Notes under the pieces: generated by a model
Told to the model about the DNA's origin: nothing
Database searches by the model: none
The model's input: only the letters and a program-made list of their open reading frames with translations
Source: JAWXCH01 sp034440595
GTDB taxonomy: Bacteria > Planctomycetota > Planctomycetia > Pirellulales > JALHPA01
Reading direction: 5' to 3'
Assembly: GCA_034440595.1 (NCBI GenBank)
Contig: JAWXCH010000096.1
Coordinates: forward strand, 1 to 18,794
Length of the DNA stretch: 18,794 bases
Translations under genes and position numbers: made by a program
Shown here: positions 7,107 through 14,655 of the stretch, piece by piece
How positions within the stretch are numbered: position 1 is the first letter of the stretch
How the letters are laid out: each line of letters begins with the position of its first letter

Positions 7107-9100
7107 TTAGACGGTACGACGAAAGACACGACGACTGCCCGATACCAGAAACGCTCCGGTCAGCAAGAGCGCTACGGTAGTTGGTTCTGGCACGGGCTGC
7201 GTCACGAGCCTGACGTTGTTGATTCCGTAGTCGACGTGCAGATGATAGCCGCCAAATGTGCCGACGATGGCACCGTCGGCCAGCCCGGCGAAGCTTCCGC
7301 TGACGCCGCCGGTCGCGGTGAGAATCTCAAACGACTGATTGTCTCCCAACACAAAATCATCGAACAGCGAGACGTTGAGCGAGCCGCCTAACTGCGCGGT
7401 GCCGAATATGGATAGCCGGTCATACTCGGTTCCTTGTAGCAGGCCGCCGAGCTCAATATTTAAGGCACCACCGGCGCTTTGCGTGTAGCTGCCGCCAAAT
7501 GTTAGTAAGCCAGGTGAGTTGCCGGGGGAGATGTTGCCGTTGTTGATGATGTTGCCAACGATGGTGCCTGCGTGCCCGGTGATGGTTCCGCCGGGATGCA
7601 CCATAAGTGTTCCATCGGCGTCGACTCGACCGCGGTTTTCGACTCTGAGCAGTGCGGCACCCTCAGAAGCATTGACGATAGTTGTTCCACCAAGCACAAG
7701 GTCGTTCGCAATCTCCCACATTGAACCAACCCCGGTTACGGTTACCTCGCCAGTTCCATCTCGTTGACCCACGTTACCTGTGCCCGAGGATACTCTGCCG
7801 CCGGCTTGAATATTCAATATGCCATAACCGTTCGATCCGACTGCGAAACTCTCCAAGCTGTCAATACGTGAATTGCTCCCACGAACCGTGACATTTCCTT
7901 CGCTGCCGGATCCAGAGCCGATTCCAAACGTGCGAACGGTGACTCTGCCACCGTTTTCAATCAACGCCATTCCCGCTCCGGAGATTCCGATATTACATTC
8001 CGCTATAGTCGAAAGGCTTGATCCTGGCCCGGTAATCGTCAACGCACCTTCAGAATCCGATTGACGTGCAACAAAGACACGCTCTGATGCTACTTTTCCA
8101 CCGTTTTCAATCTTAAGATCTCCTTTTCCCTCGTAACCGATATTCAGGCTCAATTCAGTTTCCAAAAGCGAATTCTCTCCCGAAACGATGACATATCCCT
8201 CACCGCCAGGTCGTTTACCAAGCGACTGACCCGAAACGACCGCACTTGCGCCATCTATGATCTTGAGGGTTCCTTTTCCATAGTTGCCAACGTATGAGTT
8301 ACCTCCTGTCCCTTCGAGCACCGAACCGGCTCCAGTTACGATGATCTCTCCTTCGCTGCCCGCTTTCTCGCCTATATACCCAAAGCCGACGCTGCTACTC
8401 GCCTTGGCACCGTTCTCCACGCGCAAAGTTCCTTTACCTTCGAATCCAATGTAACCGTTGCGGTATGAGAATAGGGAGTCGGCACCTGTGACAATGGCAG
8501 TACCTTCTCCGCTGCTTGCGTATCCAATTTGGACTCCATCGAACACCGAAAACAGTGCCGCATTCTCAATTTGCAGCGTACCCTGTCCTTCTTTTCCAAT
8601 GTAGACCGGATTCGACCCTCTCCAGCTAGATTCTGATCCGCTGACGGTCACCTGACCTGTTGAACCAGCGACAACCCCAATTTCTGCTGGTAGTCTCCCA
8701 TATAATATGCCATGAGTGACTGTCACTTTCGCATCGTCACCTGCTTCGATTCCAACGAGTATGCCTCTCGGGTCCGTATCTCCAAGGCTGTTCGTCATTT
8801 CGTACTGCGCACCGGTGATGTTAAACATCACGTGCCCGTTGCGAACGTGCAGGGAATCGTTGTAAATCGCAGTTGGCACCGTTACTGAGAAGGTCTGCCC
8901 CGGTAGATTGAAAAGTGCGGTGTCGGCAGCTCCAGGAATGTATCCCCCAGCCAGTTATACGGCAGACTAAACGGACCTCCTGCCGTATTCGTCCACACTG
9001 CCGTATCACCATGAACGGTTGCCGGCAACAAGGCCGCAAGTGCGCATGCCAAGAATATTCTCGCTATTGGGAATCGCGAAGACTTCACTGAACGGACCAT
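7107..9100 (-). CDS. T5SS/PEP-CTERM-associated repeat protein, frameshifted near N-terminus
   Basis: The intact product would be about 664 residues. It begins with a signal peptide (FPIARIFLACALAALLP) and the usual repeat-protein opening DTAVWTNTAGG. About seven to eight repeats of 45-50 residues of the T5SS/PEP-CTERM-associated type follow, with the pattern VTVTGxGS...YIGxxGKGTLxIENGGxV. Next is an autotransporter-like passenger end (GNIINNGNISPGNSPGLLTF, then a beta-rich region) and a PEP-CTERM tail (VPEPTTVALLLTG, then RRVFRR). The frame is broken at the G5 run (plus-strand C5, 8944-8948). The N-terminal frame stops at 8882 and the rest continues in another frame, open from the shift onward. 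One extra G would restore a good sequence, WLGG-YIPGAADTALF. The start at 9100 has AGGGAGG 7 bases upstream. The repeats probably form a beta-solenoid at the cell surface. Confidence 0.85.
8944..8948 (-). other. Apparent one-base deletion in a homopolymer (frameshift site)
   Basis: Before this G5 run (coding strand) the frame encodes signal peptide and PYNWLG. After it, the conserved repeat-protein sequence is only found in the frame one base away. A G6 run would join both parts without altering any other residue. The cause may be a sequencing indel, a true mutation or slippage. Confidence 0.75.
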
Positions 9101-9216
9101 CTCTCTGCCTCCCTTTCGAGATTGATTAACGCGGCACTCTCAAGCAGCGGAGTGGGGGATTAAAGAAACCTGCCCCCATTCGCGCCGTCTGCGGACACGA
9201 TTTTTGTTCGCCACTG

Positions 9217-9245
9217 ATTCTAAACCTCGCGAATAGGTCTATCAA
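9217..9245 (-). promoter_or_regulatory. Sigma-70-type promoter for the T5SS-repeat gene
   Basis: TTGATA (9245-9240), a 17-base spacer and TAGAAT (9222-9217) match the consensus at five of six positions each. The predicted start near 9210 leaves a 5' leader of about 110 bases before the ATG at 9100. This gives the repeat gene its own promoter, separate from the PEP-CTERM gene upstream. Confidence 0.6.
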
Positions 9246-9296
9246 CCGTTTTTGAGGCCAAGCCGGACCAATTTTACCCGAAAACAGGTGAAACAT

Positions 9297-10133
9297 TCAG
9301 ATTTGATGAGAGATAGCGAACCTTCTTCGCCACGCTGCCAAGCCAATCACCACCATTCCAACTCCTCCCAGCACTAGCGTGCTCGGTTCCGGAATCACTT
9401 CCGCATAGGTCGTCGCCACGCGCAGCTCATCAAAGCTGAATTCGCCGGGGCCGGTGATGAACAATCGGGAGACGGTACCGACATCTAGATTATTCTTCAG
9501 TGCATCTGGCACGAAGGGTTCGATACCGTTGCTTGGAGGATTGACGTAGAGGCGAAACGCATCAGGCCCAGCGGCAAAGTCGGCACGTACAACGAGGCGA
9601 ACAGTTGTTCCCGAGATGGGTGCGATGGTGGTCGGAGCGGCACTACCTCCGCCGGCGGTTTCCAATACCCAGCGATCATTCCCTGCTCCGCCAACAGCGC
9701 CAGGTCGACCAATGACCAGATCATTGTTGATATTTGTCAGGCTGCTGACGAGCAGTGCCATCCACCCGTTGGAGTAGCCTACGCCGACAGTCCCCTCTGG
9801 CCGGATCAGGAAACTGAAATACAGTGAAGTCCCTGGCATGCCAATTGGGGAAGCGAGCATCCGGTGAATGTCCTTGTTTGACCCAGAAGCTGGCGAGTAA
9901 ACGCGATTGCCAGTCGTCGTGCTCCAGCCATTCGGGTCAGGCAGCGAACCGGTCGCAATGTCAAAAATGGTGTTGCCAGTCCAGGAACCGGTCCAACCGA
10001 ATCCGCCACTAAGTCCATGCAAATCATTGCCAACCGACGTGTAATCAAAGCCATCATACGCGATTAGCTCTCCATAGCAGTGCCCAGAGAAGCAACAGAT
10101 GGCAGACAGCAGTAGTGCGGCAATTCGTTTCAT
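9297..10133 (-). CDS. LamG-like PEP-CTERM protein
   Basis: This predicts a 278-residue secreted protein. The signal peptide runs to about residue 22 (MKRIAALLLSAICCFSGHC). The mature start, YDGFDYTSVGNDLHGLSGGFGW, and the following beta-rich body with SLYFSFLIRPEG, VRLVVRADFAAGPDAFRLYV and FSFDELRVATTYAEV are typical of concanavalin/LamG-like jelly rolls of PEP-CTERM proteins. The sorting signal is IPEPSTLVLGGVGMVVIG followed by WRRR. I chose the ATG at 10133 over a TTG at 10142 because AGGA lies 10 bases upstream of it and the TTG sits right against that site. It lacks the dockerin module of two other PEP-CTERM proteins in the window. A ligand is unknown. Confidence 0.85.
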   Translation of the reverse strand: MKRIAALLLSAICCFSGHCYGELIAYDGFDYTSVGNDLHGLSGGFGWTGSWTGNTIFDIATGSLPDPNGWSTTTGNRVYSPASGSNKDIHRMLASPIGMPGTSLYFSFLIRPEGTVGVGYSNGWMALLVSSLTNINNDLVIGRPGAVGGAGNDRWVLETAGGGSAAPTTIAPISGTTVRLVVRADFAAGPDAFRLYVNPPSNGIEPFVPDALKNNLDVGTVSRLFITGPGEFSFDELRVATTYAEVIPEPSTLVLGGVGMVVIGLAAWRRRFAISHQI

Positions 10134-10293
10134 GGCGTTCAATTCCTGGCAATAGAACAGTTGTTGAGAAGGCCGGAACGATTTCCGACAAAGTCAGCCG
10201 ATTATCCTAGCCGACGGAGGCAGCGATTGGCTACCGAAGAGTGAATTGCCAGTTAGATTATTTGCTATGGACCAGCTCTGCCCGAATTCCCCC

Positions 10294-10330
10294 TTGACTA
10301 TTTCCATATTTCGACTATTATAAAAATATG
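10294..10330 (+). promoter_or_regulatory. arsR promoter and probable ArsR operator overlapping the start codon
   Basis: The -35 box TTGACT (10294-10299) is followed at 17-19 bases by an AT-rich -10 region ATTATAAA (10317-10324). A 7-bp inverted repeat CATATTT (10305-10311) and AAATATG (10324-10330) spans the spacer and -10, and its right arm contains the arsR ATG (10328). The predicted transcription start is at or within one or two bases of the ATG, and no Shine-Dalgarno sequence exists, so arsR is likely translated from a leaderless mRNA. An operator in this position would block RNA polymerase until arsenite binds ArsR. Confidence 0.65.
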
Positions 10331-10690
10331 AAAACAGCTCAGGCCGTTACCGCGCTCGCCGCTATCGCTCAGGAATCCCGGCTTAAGGTCTTTCGACTGC
10401 TGGTCGTCGCCGGGGCAGAGGGACTCGCCGCTGGCGAAATCGCGGAACAACTTGCCATTCCCCCCGCCACGCTCACGTTTCATCTCAAGGAACTGGTACA
10501 CGCCGGCCTGATCGCACCGCAGCGCTTCGGCCGCTCGATCCGTTACACGCTGGTCGTCAACACCATGCGCGAGCTGATGCAGTTTCTGACCGAAGATTGC
10601 TGCCAGGGACGCCCCGAACTGTGTGACAGCTCGGGATCCTCCTGCTGCGGCGAAAAGAAAAAACGCTCCAAACAAACCGCTGTCCGCTAA
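10328..10690 (+). CDS. arsR: ArsR-family metalloregulator (arsenite-responsive)
   Basis: This is a 120-residue winged-helix repressor. The first 85 residues follow the short ArsR class starting MKTAQAVTALAAIAQESRLKVFRLL. The DNA-reading helix segment is LAIPPATLTFHLKELVHAGLI (about residues 42-62), and a wing with RSIRYTLV follows. The usual N-terminal CVC metal site of the E. coli type is absent. Instead Cys91-Cys92 and Cys99 sit near the C-terminus (EDCCQGRPELC), like the As(III) site of the Acidithiobacillus-type ArsR, with a further Cys106-Cys107 pair. Derepression by arsenite is therefore expected. It heads arsR-arsM-arsC and has an inverted repeat over its own promoter and start codon, indicating autoregulation. 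Confidence 0.93.
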   Translation: MKTAQAVTALAAIAQESRLKVFRLLVVAGAEGLAAGEIAEQLAIPPATLTFHLKELVHAGLIAPQRFGRSIRYTLVVNTMRELMQFLTEDCCQGRPELCDSSGSSCCGEKKKRSKQTAVR

Positions 10691-10740
10691 CTATCCGAGA
10701 AGCTCAAACTACTGCTTTGTCACCGCTTCATTGTTGTATT

Positions 10741-10801
10741 AGCCGTTGGGCGCTAGCCCACGGTTGGAGCGGTAAAAACCGGTGGCTAGCGCCATGCGGC
10801 T
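10741..10801. repeat. Long hairpin repeat between arsR and arsM
   Basis: AGCCG (10741-10745) and GGCGCTAGCCCACGGTT (10749-10765) pair with AACCGGTGGCTAGCGCC (10777-10793) and CGGCT (10797-10801), giving a near-perfect 61-base stem-loop. Variants built on GGGCGCTAGCCC are, from memory, dispersed in planctomycete genomes. Lying between arsR and arsM, it may reduce transcription of, or set a processing point before, arsM. There is no T-run for a classical terminator. Confidence 0.65.
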
Positions 10802-10840
10802 GATTTGTCCAATCCCTATTTTTAGCTGTAGCACAGCACC

Positions 10841-10846
10841 AGGAGG
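10841..10846 (+). promoter_or_regulatory. Strong ribosome binding site of arsM
   Basis: AGGAGG matches the anti-Shine-Dalgarno core completely and stands 9 bases before the ATG at 10856. This contrasts with arsR, which has no such site. Confidence 0.8.
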
Positions 10847-10855
10847 AATACTTAG

Positions 10856-11899
10856 ATGTCCAACTCCATCAAGCAAATCATTCAGGACAAGTACGGGCAG
10901 GTCGCACGCAGCGGCCTCTCTAGTCAACAAACTGGCGTCCGGTCGGTGGCCGAAGCGTTTGGCTATTCGACGGACGAGCTAAGCTCCATTCCTGCCGAAG
11001 CAAATATGGGGTTATCGTGTGGCAATCCTACCGCGTTTGCGGGCCTGCGTCCGGGGGAGGTGGTGGTCGATCTCGGCTCGGGGGGCGGGCTGGATGTGTT
11101 TCTGGCCGCAAAAAGTGTCGGCCCCACCGGGCGGGCAATCGGCATCGATATGACTGCCGATATGATCGATCTGGCTCGCAAAAATGCCGCACGGGTGGGC
11201 GGAGGTCAGCCCCCCGCGAATATCGAGTTTCACCTGGCGACAATCGATCAGTTGCCCTTGCCCGATGCCTCGGTCGATTGCATTGTCAGCAACTGCGTAA
11301 TCAATCTGGCCCCGGATAAGACCAAAGTCTTTGCCGAGATGGCTCGCGTGCTGAAGCCCGGCGGACGGCTGGCGATCAGCGACATCGCCATCAAGAAACG
11401 GCTCCCGGATGACCTGAGCAAAAACCTGATGGCCTATGTCGGGTGTATTGCCGGTGCCATTCAAATCGACGAATACCGTGCGGGCTTGCTAGCGGCCGGC
11501 TTCTCGGCGGTCGAGACCCAGGACAGCGGCGCGGACTTGAATGCCTATGGCAATGTCGAAGGACAAAGTGCCTGCTGCACCCCGGACATGACGCCGATTG
11601 CCGCCACACCAACAACGACCGGCGGATTGGAAGTGCTGGCAAGTTGCTGCGGTTCGTCTGGCGGTGCTGAGAAAACCGCAACAGATAGCACGAAGAAATC
11701 AGGCGGTAGTTGCTGTGGCGGCACCGGGGACAGCTCAATTGCAGCGACAACAAGTGTGGCCTCTAGCATCCATGCCGATCTGCAGGATCTGCTGACGCGT
11801 TACGACGTAAACGAGTTTGCGGCCAGTGTGAAGGTACTGGCAGTGAAGGGAGCTGCAGTGAAAGGAACGGCAGTGAAGGGAATGGGCCATGCAGAGTGA
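10856..11899 (+). CDS. arsM: Arsenite S-adenosylmethionine methyltransferase
   Basis: ArsM adds methyl groups from SAM to As(III), giving methylated and eventually volatile arsenicals. The 347-residue protein has the SAM motif VVDLGSGGGLDVFLAA (residues 70-85), IGIDMTADMID, FHLATIDQLPLPDASVD, and the family's MARVLKPGGRLAISDI. Candidate arsenic-binding cysteines are Cys55 (GLSCGNP), Cys147 (SNCVINL) and Cys197 (VGCIAGA). Beyond the core it carries three Cys-Cys pairs (240-241, 264-265, 286-287) in Gly/Ser-rich linker, then a conserved-looking tail (YDVNEFAASVKVLAVKG) extended by a 15-base tandem repeat. This makes it longer than many bacterial ArsM proteins. It follows arsR by 165 bases and overlaps arsC by 11. 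Confidence 0.93.
   Translation: MSNSIKQIIQDKYGQVARSGLSSQQTGVRSVAEAFGYSTDELSSIPAEANMGLSCGNPTAFAGLRPGEVVVDLGSGGGLDVFLAAKSVGPTGRAIGIDMTADMIDLARKNAARVGGGQPPANIEFHLATIDQLPLPDASVDCIVSNCVINLAPDKTKVFAEMARVLKPGGRLAISDIAIKKRLPDDLSKNLMAYVGCIAGAIQIDEYRAGLLAAGFSAVETQDSGADLNAYGNVEGQSACCTPDMTPIAATPTTTGGLEVLASCCGSSGGAEKTATDSTKKSGGSCCGGTGDSSIAATTSVASSIHADLQDLLTRYDVNEFAASVKVLAVKGAAVKGTAVKGMGHAE
11840..11884 (+). repeat. Three 15-base tandem repeats at the 3' end of arsM
   Basis: Three adjacent units of the form GCAGTGAARGGANNN (11840-11854, 11855-11869, 11870-11884) encode AVKG repeated in the ArsM tail. Each unit contains AAGGGA or AAAGGA, and the last of these is the Shine-Dalgarno sequence of arsC. Confidence 0.85.
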
Positions 11900-12323
11900 T
11901 GCGGCCACCGTGAAGCGCGTTTTGATTCTGTGTACCGGTAACTCGTGTCGCTCACAAATGGCCGAGGCGCTGTGGAATCATCTGGCCGCTGGAAAGTGGG
12001 AGGCATTCTCTGCCGGGTCAAAACCGGCCGGGTACGTTCACCCCTTGGCCATAACGGCAATGCAAGATCTGAACATCGATTTAAGCGGCGCAGTCAGCAA
12101 GCACGTCGATCAGTTTGCAAATCAACCGTTCGAGCTAGTGGTAACGGTTTGTGACAATGCGCAAGAGGCCTGCCCCATTTTTCCGCAGGCGACTACGATG
12201 CTGCACTGGCCGTTTAAAGACCCGGCCGATTTTGCCGGTAGCGAAAGCGAGCGCCAAGCGGGCTTTGCACGCGTTCGCGATCTGATTGCAAACAGGATCC
12301 GCGAGTTTCTGGCAACTGAGTAG
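11889..12323 (+). CDS. arsC: Arsenate reductase, low-molecular-weight phosphatase type
   Basis: This 144-residue enzyme reduces arsenate to arsenite in the cytoplasm. It has the LMW-PTP active-site loop CTGNSCRS with nucleophile Cys15 and Arg21. The redox pair Cys88 and Cys95 (VCDNAQEACPIFP) is spaced seven apart as in the thioredoxin-coupled S. aureus pI258 enzyme, and Asp111 in FKDPADF fits the general acid. It is thus thioredoxin-dependent rather than the glutaredoxin-type E. coli ArsC. The ATG at 11889 lies within the end of arsM, 8 bases before its stop, preceded by AAGGGA in the tandem repeat, so translation is probably coupled. Its product arsenite would feed ArsM. No arsenite exporter follows; the next gene, motB, is convergent 18 bases away. 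Confidence 0.95.
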   Translation: MQSDAATVKRVLILCTGNSCRSQMAEALWNHLAAGKWEAFSAGSKPAGYVHPLAITAMQDLNIDLSGAVSKHVDQFANQPFELVVTVCDNAQEACPIFPQATTMLHWPFKDPADFAGSESERQAGFARVRDLIANRIREFLATE

Positions 12324-12346
12324 CAGTGTATTGTCTGCAACTCAGT
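12315..12346. terminator. Possible bidirectional hairpin across arsC and motB ends
   Basis: ACTGAG (12315-12320) pairs with CTCAGT (12341-12346), and inside it GCAG (12323-12326) pairs with CTGC (12335-12338) around an 8-base loop. The stem includes sequence at both stop codons. There is no T-tract on either strand, so it would act by stalling or in a factor-dependent way. It is the only structured element in the 18-base gap. Confidence 0.45.
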
Positions 12347-13157
12347 GCTGCGCGTTCTCGCTGGTGGAGATCGGCGTTTCGTCGCTGACGCCCGGTCGCT
12401 GTTCGCGTTCCTTGCGTGTCCCTTTAAAGCTGTCGACAAATTCGCCCAGCATATAGACCTCGACGCGCGAGTTCTCGGCGCGCCAGCCCGGTTCTAGCTT
12501 GAGCGTGTGCGGCTCAAAGGAGCCAGCTTGACTGAGGCGGAATCTTTCCGGCTCAATCCCCTTCGATTCCAAAAACCGCATCGTCGCCTGGCAGCGTGCA
12601 TAAGAGAGTTGCCAGGCATCGGGGGAGACTGTGTCCGATTGCTTGGACTGCGCGGTGGCGTGCCCGCGGATTTCGATTTTGTTGGGCTTGCCACGCAGTG
12701 TCGAGACGAGTTCGCTCAGTCGTTCTTTGCCGGTGGCGTCCAATTCGACGGCGTCGTTGGTAAATGGCACGGTGGTTCCAACGGTCGAGCTGTCGCCATC
12801 GTGCAGCACCAGCAGATTTGCCCTGCGCGCCGCCGAAGAAGTCAGTTCGCTGGGATCGGTACTGGAATGCAGCGGGGCACCTGGTCCTGGCCCTTTGCCG
12901 CGTGTGCGTTGTCCCTTGGTGATGATTTTTGCACCGAGGTCGCCGCCGTGCTTACGCAATGGCAGCACCGATCCGCCACTGCCCCCCGTTTTTCTGCCCG
13001 AAGAAGCGCCGCTTGGGTCGTTGAAGTACTGCGCCACCGCTTCGCGAACTGGCTTGTTCTGTGCGACGATCCACATGACCAGAAAGAACGCCATCATCGC
13101 GGTCACAAAGTCCGCGTAGGCGACCTTCCAAGCTCCACCACCACCTTTGCCAGCCAT
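12342..13157 (-). CDS. motB: Flagellar stator protein MotB
   Basis: MotB anchors the motor's stator ring to peptidoglycan and forms the ion channel with MotA. The 271-residue protein starts MAGKGGGGAWKVAYADFVTAM. Asp16 in this single membrane helix is the conserved ion-binding residue (Asp32 in E. coli). A basic Ser/Gly/Lys-rich linker covers about residues 50-105. An OmpA/MotB-like peptidoglycan-binding domain (about 118-237) has IEIRGHATA, LSYARCQATMRFLESKGI and NSRVEVYML. The polar C-terminal tail has no clear function. It lies 50 bases after motA on the same strand, so both are probably one transcript. The linker is longer than in E. coli. Confidence 0.93.
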   Translation of the reverse strand: MAGKGGGGAWKVAYADFVTAMMAFFLVMWIVAQNKPVREAVAQYFNDPSGASSGRKTGGSGGSVLPLRKHGGDLGAKIITKGQRTRGKGPGPGAPLHSSTDPSELTSSAARRANLLVLHDGDSSTVGTTVPFTNDAVELDATGKERLSELVSTLRGKPNKIEIRGHATAQSKQSDTVSPDAWQLSYARCQATMRFLESKGIEPERFRLSQAGSFEPHTLKLEPGWRAENSRVEVYMLGEFVDSFKGTRKEREQRPGVSDETPISTSENAQH

Positions 13158-13207
13158 TCAATGAGTCTCGTCGTATTGGCGTTGTTCAGGATTCTCGCGG
13201 CGAGCGA

Positions 13208-14074
13208 TTATGTCGCCAAGGCGTCGACCTGCTTGAACATTTCGTCTAGTTCTTTGCGGGAGGGTCGCATCTCGGTGCCGACGCTGCGCCGCGCTTGTTC
13301 GATCGCCACCTTGGGAGGGACATCATTCACAAACGCGATAATCACATTGGCGGTGGTTCGATAATAGGCCAACTCGGCCGAACCGAGAAACTCCATGCGA
13401 CCTACCAAGGGGCCGATGAACCCGTAGGACATTAAGATTCCCAGAAACGTACCGACGAGCGCGGCACCGACCTTGTGGCCAATTTCTTCGACCGGGCCGT
13501 CGATGGCACCCATCGTGATCACGATGCCGAGCACCGCCGCCACGATTCCAAAGCCGGGTAGTGCATCGGCCGTTTTTGACAGCACGCCCACCGGCGCATG
13601 GTGCTCTTCCTCGATCACTTTAATCTCGGCGTCGAGCAAGGCGGGCATTTGCTCGGGCTTGGCAATCCCTTCAATAATCGGGGACAGACCGCCACAGATG
13701 AACTCGGTTACGTGGTGGTTTTTCATGATGCCGGGGTATTTTCGAAAGATCTCACTATGGTGCGGATCCGAAACATGCGATTCCAGGATCATCAGCCCTT
13801 CGCGTCGTGCCGCACGCAGCAAATCGTACATCACCTGAAACAACTCGGTGTAAGCACGTTTGTTATAGGGAGAACCTTTGAGCGATTGAACCATGCCGCG
13901 AAACAGATCCACCAGCACCTTCCTCGGCGACATGATGATCATTGCGCCTATTGCGCAGCCGCCGATCGTCACCAACTCAAAGGGGTGAATCAACGCGCCG
14001 ACGTGCCCGCCCGAGCCGATAAAACCGGCCAACACGGCACCCAGCACAACCAGGCTACCAACGATGACAATCAT
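13208..14074 (-). CDS. motA: Flagellar stator protein MotA
   Basis: MotA and MotB form the ion-driven stator that turns the flagellum. This is a full-length 288-residue protein with four membrane segments: two near the N-terminus (VIVGSLVVLGAVLAGFI and a second around 32-48) and two at about 172-190 and 203-222. Residues that contact the rotor switch are conserved even in numbering with E. coli: Arg90 and Glu98 in LRAARREGLMILE. So are Pro173 (LPGFGIV) and Pro222 (IGPLVG). An AGGAA site lies 5-6 bases upstream of the ATG at 14074. No other flagellar gene is in the window. The upstream gap (14075-14496) shows no clear promoter of the flagellar sigma type. Confidence 0.95.
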   Translation of the reverse strand: MIVIVGSLVVLGAVLAGFIGSGGHVGALIHPFELVTIGGCAIGAMIIMSPRKVLVDLFRGMVQSLKGSPYNKRAYTELFQVMYDLLRAARREGLMILESHVSDPHHSEIFRKYPGIMKNHHVTEFICGGLSPIIEGIAKPEQMPALLDAEIKVIEEEHHAPVGVLSKTADALPGFGIVAAVLGIVITMGAIDGPVEEIGHKVGAALVGTFLGILMSYGFIGPLVGRMEFLGSAELAYYRTTANVIIAFVNDVPPKVAIEQARRSVGTEMRPSRKELDEMFKQVDALAT

Positions 14075-14496
14075 GAAGTTCCTACGGCGGTCAATTAAAT
14101 CGCGATTTCAATGGCCCCGGCAATCAGCAGCGGCAAGGCAAGCGTCGATGCAAAAACAACTTTGCGGTAATCCGCATCGATACAATCGGCGATCGGCGCA
14201 AACCAACTTTGACGAATCCGTATGCGTAACGATTGGCACACATCTGCACACTATGCGCAGCGGCATGTGGCCTCATCGCAGCGAATGATCAAAGCTCGGG
14301 TCTCACTCGCGAGTGGATCGCGAATTATTTTCTGTAGGGCAAGGTCACAAAGCGGGGCAGTTCTATTAGCGATCTCTCGCAAACTATATTGGGTGGGGGG
14401 ACGAACAGTGCCGGCGTACGTCACGTCCAAGGGGGGGAGGGCGCAGACATTTTCGACCTAAGGTTTCTTAGCATGTAGATTGGAATTAACGCGGAA
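14075..14496. other. Intergenic region upstream of motA
   Basis: I see no supported gene here. A GTG-initiated minus-strand frame (14095-14241) ends in a hydrophobic stretch but has no ribosome binding site. A perfect 12-bp palindrome CACTCGCGAGTG lies at 14304-14315, and a small hairpin CTAAG-gttt-CTTAG at 14458-14471. No promoter for motA could be identified with confidence. Confidence 0.5.
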
Positions 14497-14655
14497 ATGC
14501 CCGAAGATATTGACAGCAAACAGGCGGATTTCGCACACCTGAGCACCGCTGGCCGAGCGTCGAAATCGACCGCTCATACCTCAATTGGAATAATCGGATT
14601 GATCGTCATGCCGCTGCTATTCAGCACATCGTTCTCGTTATTGCGCAGCGAATGA
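14497..14655 (+). CDS. Possible 52-residue membrane protein
   Basis: An ATG-initiated frame encodes an acidic/polar N-terminal half (MPEDIDSKQADF) and one hydrophobic helix (SIGIIGLIVMPLLFSTSF) near the C-terminus. The stop TGA overlaps the next ATG as ATGA. There is no clear Shine-Dalgarno site; GGAA lies about 12 bases upstream. I do not recognise a family. The other frame over the same bases is also open from 14514 but lacks a normal start codon, so the reading frame is uncertain. Confidence 0.35.
   Translation: MPEDIDSKQADFAHLSTAGRASKSTAHTSIGIIGLIVMPLLFSTSFSLLRSE

Noticed and set aside
12507..13364. Plus-strand 285-codon open frame
   Set aside because: It is antisense to motB and the end of motA, both well supported by conserved residues. 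High GC makes long antisense frames common here.
14095..14241. Minus-strand 48-codon frame just upstream of motA
   Set aside because: It has only a GTG start, no ribosome binding site and no family resemblance; a hydrophobic C-terminus alone is not enough. I looked for the flagellar gene flbD here and did not find it.
14232..14248. Sigma-54-like TGGCAC...TGC site near motA
   Set aside because: The GG-to-GC spacing is one base short and the orientation points away from motA.
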